A stretch of 64,000 bases of DNA, taken from the NCBI RefSeq assembly GCF_014230305.1, contig NZ_JACLAU010000002.1, positions 1 through 64,000 on the forward strand. The letters run 5' to 3'. Both the position numbers and the translations under genes were made by a program. Below, piece by piece: positions 56,740 to 64,000 of the stretch; the first letter of the stretch is position 1, and every line of letters starts with the position of its first letter. Under the pieces are notes generated by a model, which worked only from the letters and a program-made list of their open reading frames with translations, had not been told where the DNA came from and ran no database searches. The DNA comes from Novosphingobium aerophilum. GTDB taxonomy: Bacteria > Pseudomonadota > Alphaproteobacteria > Sphingomonadales > Sphingomonadaceae.

Positions 56740-57876
56740 TCAGCGCTGATCGGCTGGGGTCGCATATTCGCGGCGGAACCCGGCCGCGAAAGCGGCAAAG
56801 CGGCCTTCGGCGATCGCATCGCGCATCGCCTGCATCAGTTGCTGGTAGAACGCCAGGTTGTGCTCGGTCAGCAGCATGGCGCCGAGCATCTCGCCCGAGC
56901 GGTGGAGGTGGTGCAGGTAGGCCCGGCTGTAGGTGGCGCAGACGGAACAGCCGCACCGGGCGTCCAGGGGCGCCTGATCCTCGGCATGGCGGGCATTGCG
57001 CAGGTTGACCGGGCCGGCCCAGGTGAACCCCTGTCCGTTGCGGCCCGAGCGGGTCGGCAGCACACAGTCGAACATGTCGACCCCGCGTTCCACTGCGCCG
57101 ACGAGATCGTCCGGCTTGCCCACGCCCATCAGATAGCGCGGCCGGTCAGCCGGAAGCTGCCCGGGCGCGAAGTCGAGCGTGGCGAACATCGCCTCCTGCC
57201 CTTCCCCCACGGCCAGCCCGCCGATGGCGTAGCCATCGAAGCCGATCGCCGTCAGGGCCTCGGCCGATTCGCGCCGCAGCTCCGGATCGAGCGCGCCCTG
57301 TTGAATGCCGAACAGCGCGGCATCCTCGGCGTGCTGGCCGCCGGAATCGAACCCGTCACGGCTGCGCCTGGCCCAGCGCATCGACATTTCCATCGACCGG
57401 GCGATCTCGTCGCGCGGACGGTCGGCCCGCGGACACTCGTCAAAGGCCATGACGATGTCCGAACCCAGCAGGCGCTGGATTTCCATCGACCGCTCGGGGG
57501 TGAGCAGGTGGCGCGATCCGTCGAGATGGCTGGCGAAAGTCACCCCGTCCTCGGTGATCTTGCGCAAGTCCGATAGCGACATCACCTGGTAGCCGCCACT
57601 GTCGGTCAGGATCGGGCGGTCCCAGTTCATGAAGCGGTGCAGCCCGCCCAACCGGGCGACCCGTTCCGCGCCCGGACGCAGCATCAGGTGATAGGTGTTG
57701 CCCAGGATGATGTCGGCACCGATCGCGCGGACGGTTTCGGGCTTCATCGCCTTGACCGTCGCGGCCGTGCCCACCGGCATGAAGGCCGGCGTGCGGATCT
57801 CCCCGCGTTTCATGCGGATCGTGCCGGTGCGGGCCTTGCCATCGGTGGCGTGTATGGTGAAGGAAAAACGGGTCAT
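56740..57876 (-). CDS. tgt: tRNA-guanine transglycosylase
   Basis: 378 residues. It exchanges guanine-34 for preQ1 in GUN-anticodon tRNAs on the queuosine pathway. Motifs: [13 protein letters not shown] with the catalytic Asp, [35 protein letters not shown] and the zinc site ([20 protein letters not shown]). Length is normal. queA, the next enzyme of the pathway, is on the same strand 4.8 kb away, separated by a permease and two RTX genes. Confidence 0.97.
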   Translation of the reverse strand: MTRFSFTIHATDGKARTGTIRMKRGEIRTPAFMPVGTAATVKAMKPETVRAIGADIILGNTYHLMLRPGAERVARLGGLHRFMNWDRPILTDSGGYQVMSLSDLRKITEDGVTFASHLDGSRHLLTPERSMEIQRLLGSDIVMAFDECPRADRPRDEIARSMEMSMRWARRSRDGFDSGGQHAEDAALFGIQQGALDPELRRESAEALTAIGFDGYAIGGLAVGEGQEAMFATLDFAPGQLPADRPRYLMGVGKPDDLVGAVERGVDMFDCVLPTRSGRNGQGFTWAGPVNLRNARHAEDQAPLDARCGCSVCATYSRAYLHHLHRSGEMLGAMLLTEHNLAFYQQLMQAMRDAIAEGRFAAFAAGFRREYATPADQR

Positions 57877-57917
57877 GAGGCGTGGCGCGCCTTAGGAGGA
57901 ATTGTGGTGGGGCGCAA

Positions 57918-58670
57918 ATGATCGAACCGTGGCTGTTCGCGGCACTGACCGGGGTGGCGGTGGTCACCGGCTTTATCGATTCGATCGCCGGCGGCGGCGG
58001 TCTGATCATGATGCCCACCCTGCTGTTTGCCGGACTGCCCCCGCACATCGCGCTGGGCACCAACAAGCTCCAGTCGATCTGCGGCACGACCATGGCCGCC
58101 TGGCGTTACCGCAAGGCCGGCCTGTTCCGCGTTGGCCCCAACAGGGTGCTGGTGGGCGTGGTCTTTGCCGGCGCCCTGGCCGGAGCGCTGACCATCCAGC
58201 GCATCGACGGGCGGTCGCTGGCGCTGCTGGTGCCCGTGCTGCTGCTTGCGGTGGCGCTCTACACCGTGTTCTCGCCGCGCATGGACGATCATGACAGCGA
58301 ACCCCGGATCGATGAACGACGCTACCTGCCGCTGGCCGGAGGAATCGGCTTCTATGACGGATTCTTCGGTCCGGGCACCGGATCGTTCTTCGCGGTCAGC
58401 CTGGTCGGCCTTCGGGGGATGGGCCTGACGCGGGCCACCGGGCTGACCAAGCTGCTCAACCTGACGAGCAACCTGGCCAGCCTGATCGTTTTCGCTCTGG
58501 GCGGACAGGTGTTGTGGCTGCTGGGCCTGTGCATGGCCCTGGGAGCGATCGCCGGGGCCTGGCTTGGGGCCCACAGCGCCACGCGCTTCGGGGCGCGCCT
58601 GATCCGTCCGCTGCTGGTCACGGCCAGCCTGGCCCTCACCGGGAAGCTCATCTGGGGGTGGTTCGCCTGA
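57918..58670 (+). CDS. TSUP family (TauE/SafE) membrane permease
   Basis: 250 residues from the ATG at 57918. An in-frame start at 57882 would add a non-hydrophobic lead. About seven to eight transmembrane helices. Two family motifs: GFIDSIAGGGGLIMMPTLLFAG with LGTNKLQSICGT near the N-terminus, and the internal repeat GFYDGFFGPGTGSFF with ATGLTKLLNLTSN. Members move sulfite, sulfonates or other organic anions. The substrate here is unknown. Divergent from tgt, whose start is 41 bases away. Confidence 0.9.
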   Translation: MIEPWLFAALTGVAVVTGFIDSIAGGGGLIMMPTLLFAGLPPHIALGTNKLQSICGTTMAAWRYRKAGLFRVGPNRVLVGVVFAGALAGALTIQRIDGRSLALLVPVLLLAVALYTVFSPRMDDHDSEPRIDERRYLPLAGGIGFYDGFFGPGTGSFFAVSLVGLRGMGLTRATGLTKLLNLTSNLASLIVFALGGQVLWLLGLCMALGAIAGAWLGAHSATRFGARLIRPLLVTASLALTGKLIWGWFA

Positions 58671-58723
58671 CCGGCCCAACCCGGGCCCACCCGGGCCCGG
58701 GGCAACGCAGGCCGTGGCCAGGT

Positions 58724-60736
58724 TCAGCCAATCACCACGAAATGCTCGGCAGTCAGCGCCGGCTTCGAGACGAGGACGGCGAGTTGAACGGGCAGGTCCT
58801 TGCCGGACCCGTCGCTGTCATAGAACAGCCCTCCGGTGCGGTCATTGTAGATGATCCGCTGGTCGGGCGAGACGGCCCGCGCACCAACCACAAAGCTGGC
58901 AGGGTCCAGCCCTCCACCCTTGAGTGTGCCAAGAGCGCCGAAGACGCCCCGGTCAAGCGCGATCCTGTCGTTCGCAGGGTCGAAGTCGACAATCACGTCG
59001 CGGTTGGCCGATGACTCCAGCACGTCGAGCACGAAGGTGTCGCGTCCCTCGCCACCGGTCAGCCGGTCCAGGCCCGGTCCGCCGGCAAGCCGGTCATCGC
59101 CGGCCGCACCCAGCAGGGTGTCGTTCCCGTCGAGGCCGAACAGCGCGGCGTTGCCCCCCTCGGCCACGATCGTGTTGGCCAGTCCGTTGCCCCGGCCCAC
59201 CGGATCGGCCTTGGTCCGCAACACCAACCGCTCAACGTTCTCGGGGAGCGTGTAAGACGTCGAAACGACAACCGTGTCAGATCCCTCTCCGGCGGCCTCG
59301 ATGATCGACACGCCGCCGACATCCTGGCCCAGCACATAGGTGTCGTCACCGGGTCCGCCCTTGAGATAAGCCAGCCCGCCCATCACGGCCAGGCGGTCAT
59401 CACCGGCGCCACCATCCAGGAGGCTGTAGCCGAGGCCGCCGGTCAGGATGTCCGCTCCGTCCCCGCCGAGCAGCAGGTCCGGGCTTGCCGCGCTGCCGAT
59501 GATGGTGTCGTCGCCCCGCCCCCCGACGATGGCGAATCGCTCAAACCCGGCGAACTGGCCCGATCCCACCCGCATGACATTGTCGTCACCGACCACGGCC
59601 CTGATCCCGGTCGCGGCATCGGCGAAAATCATGCCAAGGATATCGGCCGGGCTTGTGCCGGCGACGACGCTGATGGGGAGTTTGCCCAGGGCGACGGCAG
59701 GGTTCCCGACGACCAGCTCATTGGCGGAATCGTTGAGATAGACCTGGACGTTTTCAAAGCCGGTGAACGCCTCCTCGCCAATGGTCCCGCTGTAGGACGC
59801 GGCCAGGCCCGCGATGCGGCTCTTCTCGCCGCCGGTCGTTCCGCGCCGGTCGACGACCAGCATGTCACGGCCATCTCCACCGAACACCGAAGCGTCGGAG
59901 GTCTGGTTGAGGGTGATGCGGTCATTCCCGCCACCCAGATCGACCGTCGCGTCAGTCCGGGACAGGTTGACCACGTCGGCGCCCGCGCCCATGACCGCAG
60001 CCATGCGTTCCACGTTGGCGACGATGGTTCCATTGCTGGTGCTGCCGCGACCAGAGGCCCCATCGAAGTTCAGGGTGGTCGCAACCTTGCTGGCCGCCAG
60101 GTCCAGCGCCCAGGTGTCCCCCCCGCCGCCACCGTCAATGAAATCGACCCCGCCACGCGAGACGATGAGATCGTCACCGCCGCTGGTCACGATGGTGTTG
60201 CGGCCGACGCCGGCCATGACGACATCGTTTCCGCCCGCGGTCGTCACCTGGTTGGAACCGCCGCTCAGCGACAGTCGATACTGTTCGAAGCCCCTGAACA
60301 GGGCACCGGTATTGGTGGTCGTATCGTCCCCGCTGCCCGCATCGAAGACCAGGTCAGGCGTTCGCATGACCAGGGTGAGCGAGTCCCGGCCCTTGCCGGC
60401 GTCGAGCAGCATCTTCGATCCACCGCGGGCTCCGTCGACGGTGAACTCGACGCTGTCATCCCCGGCTGACAGCCCGATCGCAAGACCTTCGATCCCCGAA
60501 AAGGTGGTGGAGTTCGCGGCATCGGCGCCGACAGTTCCGCTGAACTGGGATCCATCCCAGTTCAGCCGCCACGATTGCGGCTCCCTGGCGGGCCACTGCG
60601 CCGAGTAATCGACTTCAAGATAGTCCCGGCCTGCGCCGCCCTCGATGGTGTCCTGTCCGGCGCTGGAAAAGAAGCGGTCATCTTCCGATGATCCCACGAT
60701 GCCATCATCGCCAGCGGTTCCGCGGTAATTGCCCAT
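58724..60736 (-). CDS. RTX-type calcium-binding protein (paralogue 1)
   Basis: 670 residues with GAGGGATC before the ATG. It starts with RTX nonapeptides (DDRFFSSAGQDTIEGGAGRDYLEVDYSA) and alternates beta-roll and less regular regions. Strong GGxGxDxxx clusters are at ~425-460 and ~555-600 (GGDGADILTGGLG, LAGGPGLDRLTGGEGRD). The C-terminus (PDQRIIYNDRTGGLFYDSDG, ALTAEHFVVIG) is the type found in type I secretion substrates. No type I exporter genes are in the window. Very likely an extracellular Ca-binding protein, perhaps an adhesin or surface layer. No enzymatic domain was seen. Confidence 0.85.
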   Translation of the reverse strand: MGNYRGTAGDDGIVGSSEDDRFFSSAGQDTIEGGAGRDYLEVDYSAQWPAREPQSWRLNWDGSQFSGTVGADAANSTTFSGIEGLAIGLSAGDDSVEFTVDGARGGSKMLLDAGKGRDSLTLVMRTPDLVFDAGSGDDTTTNTGALFRGFEQYRLSLSGGSNQVTTAGGNDVVMAGVGRNTIVTSGGDDLIVSRGGVDFIDGGGGGDTWALDLAASKVATTLNFDGASGRGSTSNGTIVANVERMAAVMGAGADVVNLSRTDATVDLGGGNDRITLNQTSDASVFGGDGRDMLVVDRRGTTGGEKSRIAGLAASYSGTIGEEAFTGFENVQVYLNDSANELVVGNPAVALGKLPISVVAGTSPADILGMIFADAATGIRAVVGDDNVMRVGSGQFAGFERFAIVGGRGDDTIIGSAASPDLLLGGDGADILTGGLGYSLLDGGAGDDRLAVMGGLAYLKGGPGDDTYVLGQDVGGVSIIEAAGEGSDTVVVSTSYTLPENVERLVLRTKADPVGRGNGLANTIVAEGGNAALFGLDGNDTLLGAAGDDRLAGGPGLDRLTGGEGRDTFVLDVLESSANRDVIVDFDPANDRIALDRGVFGALGTLKGGGLDPASFVVGARAVSPDQRIIYNDRTGGLFYDSDGSGKDLPVQLAVLVSKPALTAEHFVVIG

Positions 60737-60836
60737 ATCTTGATCCCTCAGAAGCCTTGGTTCGGCCGCTCAGGCGCGCAAACCGCACCGGGGTCCTTGG
60801 GACCGGCCGCCACAGGAAAGCAGCCGGCCCCAAGGG

Positions 60837-62522
60837 TCAGATGACCACAAAGTGGTCGGCAGTCAGAGCCGGTTTGGTCTGCAGGATGGCGATCTGGATC
60901 GCAGACGCCGCGCCGTTGCCGTCGCTGTCATAAAACAGGCCGCCGGTTGCCTGGTTGTAGACGATCCGCTGATCGGCCGTGGTGGCCTTGGTCCCCACGG
61001 CGAAGGCGCCGGGCGCAAGCTTGCCGCTGTCCGACGGCAGCAATCCGGCAAAGGCCTCGGCGGACAGGGCGATACGGTCATCCGCGACCGAGAAATCGGT
61101 GATCTGATCGCGGTTGGCCGAGGTCTCAAGCACGTCGAAGATGAACAGGTCGGCCCCCGTGCCGCCCGTCAGCGTGTCGCGGCCGGCGCCACCGTTCAAT
61201 TGATCGAGACCGGCCCCGCCGCTCAGCCGGTCGTTGCCTTCCCCGCCGATCAGTTCGTCGCTTCCCATGCCCCCGGTCAGCGTGTCGTTGCCGAGCCCGC
61301 CGTCGATCGTGTTCGGACCGGTCCGGCTGCCGGTGAAGGCGTCATTGCCGTCGGTGCCGTAAATGGTGAAGGCCTCGAACCCGGTGAAGATCGCCGACCC
61401 GACCCGCGCCACACCATCCGATCCCACCGCGAACTTCGTGGCCGGTGCGAACAGGAAATCGAGCGTCAGGCGATCGAAACCGGTCCCGCCGATTATGGTC
61501 AGCGGTGCGTTCTGGGGGATCGTGTCGGCGCAAACCGAGATGTCATTGCCGTTGTTGCCCAAGCGAACCGAGACGCTCTCGAAGCCCTCGAAATAGTAAT
61601 TGTCGCTGCCGCCCCAATAGCCAAGGCCCGCCTCGTAACCGAACGCCATGGTCTCCGCATGGGCGACGCCGCGCTGATCGAGGACCAGGGAATCCCGGCC
61701 ATCTCCGCCCGAGACCAAAGCGCTGTCCAGGTTCTTCAGCACAACCGCATCGTCACCGCCGCCAAGCGTGACATCGATCCTTTCGATGTCGCGGAATGTG
61801 GTCCCGTTGCCGAGCGTGCCCATGCGGGTGCCGCCATCGTACTGGATCGTGGTCGGCGTCGTGCTCGACGAAAAGACCGCCCGCCAGACGTCGAACCCGT
61901 CACCGCCATCGATCGTGTCGATCCCGCCCTGGGAGACGATGCGATCGCTGCCGCCGCCGGTGGAAATGATGTTGCGGCCGGTTCCCGAATAGACACTGTC
62001 GTTGCCGGAGCCGGTCTGGACCGAGTTCTGCCCGGCGCCAAGCTCGAACTGGTAGCTTTCAAACCCCGTGATGGTCCATCCCAGCGAATTGGACCCAGCA
62101 TGCCCATCGCGGGCATCGAACGTGAGCCCAGGGTCCGCCGACTTGACGAACAGCGTATCGGAGCCCTCACCACCGTCGATCCGGACCTGTCCCGGCGATG
62201 CTGCACCTCTTGCGGTCAGCATGACAACATCGTCGGCCCGGGACAGACGGACGTCGAGATCGGTGATGTTGGCAAAGGTGCATTCGTTGACCGTACCCGC
62301 CGTGCGGACATTTCCGGACAGGGTGGAACCGTTCCAGTCGAGGCTTGACCACGCAACGGTGCCGCCCCGGGGGCTTTTCAGATAGGCCGAATAGTCGATC
62401 GCGAGCGCATTGGAACCGCCTCCGCCATCGACGCTATCCCGACCGGCGGCGATCCGGAAGGTGTCATTCCCATCCATTCCGGTGAACCGGTCATTGCCGG
62501 CAGTATCTGTGAAGGTGGCCAT
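60837..62522 (-). CDS. RTX-type calcium-binding protein (paralogue 2)
   Basis: 561 residues from the ATG at 62522, which has GGAGGG upstream. A start at 62564 would add 14 polar residues. It shares its plan with paralogue 1: an N-terminal RTX head (GNDRFTGMDGNDTFRIAAGRDSVDGGGG), a VDYSA/IDYSA segment followed by a W-N/D-G-S strand, interrupted beta-rolls and a near-identical C-terminal secretion-type region (ADQRIVYNQATGGLFYDSDG, ALTADHFVVI). It has ~110 fewer residues. It lies 100 bases upstream of paralogue 1, so the pair arose by tandem duplication and are probably co-expressed. Confidence 0.85.
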   Translation of the reverse strand: MATFTDTAGNDRFTGMDGNDTFRIAAGRDSVDGGGGSNALAIDYSAYLKSPRGGTVAWSSLDWNGSTLSGNVRTAGTVNECTFANITDLDVRLSRADDVVMLTARGAASPGQVRIDGGEGSDTLFVKSADPGLTFDARDGHAGSNSLGWTITGFESYQFELGAGQNSVQTGSGNDSVYSGTGRNIISTGGGSDRIVSQGGIDTIDGGDGFDVWRAVFSSSTTPTTIQYDGGTRMGTLGNGTTFRDIERIDVTLGGGDDAVVLKNLDSALVSGGDGRDSLVLDQRGVAHAETMAFGYEAGLGYWGGSDNYYFEGFESVSVRLGNNGNDISVCADTIPQNAPLTIIGGTGFDRLTLDFLFAPATKFAVGSDGVARVGSAIFTGFEAFTIYGTDGNDAFTGSRTGPNTIDGGLGNDTLTGGMGSDELIGGEGNDRLSGGAGLDQLNGGAGRDTLTGGTGADLFIFDVLETSANRDQITDFSVADDRIALSAEAFAGLLPSDSGKLAPGAFAVGTKATTADQRIVYNQATGGLFYDSDGNGAASAIQIAILQTKPALTADHFVVI

Positions 62523-62720
62523 AAACCCTCCAATCCCCTGCGAATTCCCTGTAGGCTGCCGCATTTGCCGGGATTGGACGGGTTGGTTCCATAACCAAAA
62601 CAGCAGTTATCTAACCCAAAAGCTAATGCCCGACCGGCCGTGCCCGCTTACAGGCTTGACCCACCACTGGCCCGGTCGGCGGTGGTTTGATCGGGTGAAC
62701 GGGACTGGCTTGGCCCTTGT

Positions 62721-63749
62721 TCAGGGCAGCAGCAGGCTGGAGTCCCCGTAGGAATAGAACCGGTACTCGGCTGCGATCGCATGGGCATAGGATGCCTGCA
62801 TCCGTTCCAGCCCCATCAGCGCGCTGACCAGCATGAACAGGGTGCTCTTGGGCAGGTGGAAGTTGGTCATCAGGCCGTCGATCGCGCGGAAGCGGTAGCC
62901 GGGGGTGATGAAGATCGAGGTATCGCCTTCGAACGGCCGGATCACCTTGTCTTCCCCGGCGGCGCTTTCGAGCAGGCGCAGCGAGGTCGTGCCGACGGCG
63001 ACCACCCGCCGACCGGCCGCGCGGGCCGCGTTCAGGCGATCGGCCGTGCCGGCATCGATCGTGCCCCATTCCGCATGCATCGTATGGTTCGTGGTGTCCT
63101 CGGCCTTGACCGGCAGGAACGTGCCCGCGCCCACATGGAGCGTCAGCGTCTCGTAAACGATCCCCGCCGCGGCAACGGCTTCCAGCAGCTCCGGCGTGAA
63201 GTGCAGGGAAGCCGTGGGGGCGGCTACCGCGCCGTCCTTGGCGGCGAACATGGTCTGGTAATCGCTGCGATCCGCCTCGTCGATCGCGCGCCTGCCGGCG
63301 ATGTAGGGCGGCAGCGGCACCGTGCCTGCGCGCTCGAGCAGGACTTCGACCGGCTCGTCGCCCGGAAAGAACAGGACCCAGCTACCGTCGCCAAGCCGCT
63401 CTTCCGCCCTGGCTTCCACCCCGGCAGCGAACTCGATCCGATCGCCCGGATGGACCCGCTTACCATTGCGGACAAAGGCCTGCCAGCGACGCAGGTCGAT
63501 CCGCTTGTGCAAAGTGGCACCGATCCGGGCCTCTCCGCGATATCCTTCCAGCTGCGCCGGGATCACCCGGGTGTCATTGAACACCAGCACGTCGCCCGGG
63601 TTGAGCAGTCGCGGCAGATCCCGGACGCCGTGATCGCCGAATGGCCCGGTGGGTGGGACCAGCAGCATGCGCGCCGCGTCGCGCGGCCGCGCCGGGCGCA
63701 AGGCGATGCGCTCGGACGGCAGCTCGAAATCGAACAGGTCAACCCGCAT
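62721..63749 (-). CDS. queA: S-adenosylmethionine:tRNA ribosyltransferase-isomerase
   Basis: 342 residues. It builds epoxyqueuosine from preQ1-tRNA by transferring the ribosyl part of SAM. It starts [20 protein letters not shown] and contains [41 protein letters not shown] and [14 protein letters not shown]-type motifs ([20 protein letters not shown]). Normal length. Product of Tgt is its substrate. The two genes are normally adjacent in related genomes, by my knowledge of the group. Confidence 0.97.
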   Translation of the reverse strand: MRVDLFDFELPSERIALRPARPRDAARMLLVPPTGPFGDHGVRDLPRLLNPGDVLVFNDTRVIPAQLEGYRGEARIGATLHKRIDLRRWQAFVRNGKRVHPGDRIEFAAGVEARAEERLGDGSWVLFFPGDEPVEVLLERAGTVPLPPYIAGRRAIDEADRSDYQTMFAAKDGAVAAPTASLHFTPELLEAVAAAGIVYETLTLHVGAGTFLPVKAEDTTNHTMHAEWGTIDAGTADRLNAARAAGRRVVAVGTTSLRLLESAAGEDKVIRPFEGDTSIFITPGYRFRAIDGLMTNFHLPKSTLFMLVSALMGLERMQASYAHAIAAEYRFYSYGDSSLLLP

Positions 63750-63770
63750 CGGATGCCACGTGGGCCGGGA

Positions 63771-64000
63771 TCAGGGCTTGGGCTTGGATGCGGGCTTGGG
63801 GACCGGTCGGGCGGCGGGCCTGGCGGCAGGCTTGGTCGCGGACGCGGCGGCCGGTTTGGCAGCGGGCTTGGCCGCGGGGGCGAACAGCTTTTCCGGTACC
63901 AGGCTGGGGGCAGGACCCCCGGTCAGGCTGGGGGCCGCTGCCGGCGGCGGCGGGAGGACCTGGGCCTTGTGTTCGCTGGCGAGCGAGGCCTGGAGGATCT
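63771..64000 (-). CDS. Partial CDS: Pro/Ala/Lys-rich C-terminus of an unidentified protein
   Basis: 76 codons visible, ending in a TGA 21 bases upstream of the queA start. The visible part is low complexity: EHKAQVLPPPPAAAPSLTGG, then repeats of AAKPAA/ATKPAARPA and the end PASKPKP. The frame is open to the window edge, so the main domain lies beyond it. Such basic tails occur on several secreted or DNA-binding proteins. A peptidyl-prolyl isomerase often precedes queA in this group, but nothing visible confirms that. Confidence 0.6.
   Translation of the reverse strand, partial: ILQASLASEHKAQVLPPPPAAAPSLTGGPAPSLVPEKLFAPAAKPAAKPAAASATKPAARPAARPVPKPASKPKP

Noticed and set aside
58930-61300. Short GC-rich repeats in the RTX region as possible repeat DNA or CRISPR.
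   Set aside because: They encode GGxGxDxxx nonapeptides in a single open frame.

Overview
The window reads as a high-GC alphaproteobacterial chromosome, most likely a sphingomonad (Novosphingobium/Sphingobium-like; inferred from gene content and order, not from a search). It has two parts that meet at the 3' end of a tRNA-Lys(CTT) near 31,322. Everything to the left is accessory DNA. Everything to the right is conserved chromosome.

Positions 1-31,322 look like the right-hand part of an integrative element. Its backbone is an antirestriction (ArdC) fragment, a ParB-like protein, a strawberry-notch methyltransferase/helicase, a zinc-finger Toprim primase-like protein, a lytic transglycosylase, a DUF5818 protein and a P4-type integrase beside the attachment site. 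Two perfect copies of the alphaproteobacterial LexA box (GTTC-N7-GTTC) lie in the element's promoter regions. One is between the divergent primase and transglycosylase genes. The other overlaps the predicted -35 of the integrase. Together they suggest SOS-controlled excision and transfer.

Between ParB and strawberry-notch sits about 17 kb of cargo. It begins with a deleted IS3-type remnant next to a tandem 29-bp repeat. Next is a catabolic cluster: sugar MFS permease, type B carboxylesterase, class C-type serine hydrolase, GH3 glycosidase, a tandem GntR regulator, a TonB receptor and a tannase/feruloyl-esterase-family protein. It looks built to import and cleave an acylated or aromatic sugar ester or glycoside. 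After it come a 5'-truncated autotransporter and a RES/Xre toxin-antitoxin pair. A 3.7-kb 'recombinase in trio' (RIT) element with 90-bp perfect terminal inverted repeats has split the strawberry-notch gene. Its inverted repeat carries an outward Shine-Dalgarno and ATG that opens a reading frame into the downstream half of the gene.

Positions 31,323-64,000 are mostly housekeeping: M13 peptidase, eno, a YqjD/YqjE-like envelope cluster, greA, carA-carB with a small lipoprotein ORF between them, a YqeY-like protein, dnaG, rpoD, an M28 peptidase, rpiB, glyA, nrdR, a TrmJ-type methyltransferase, rpsD, tgt and queA. tgt and queA, which act in the same queuosine pathway, are separated by a TSUP permease and two paralogous RTX-type calcium-binding proteins. 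The window ends inside a Pro/Ala/Lys-rich C-terminus of unknown function.
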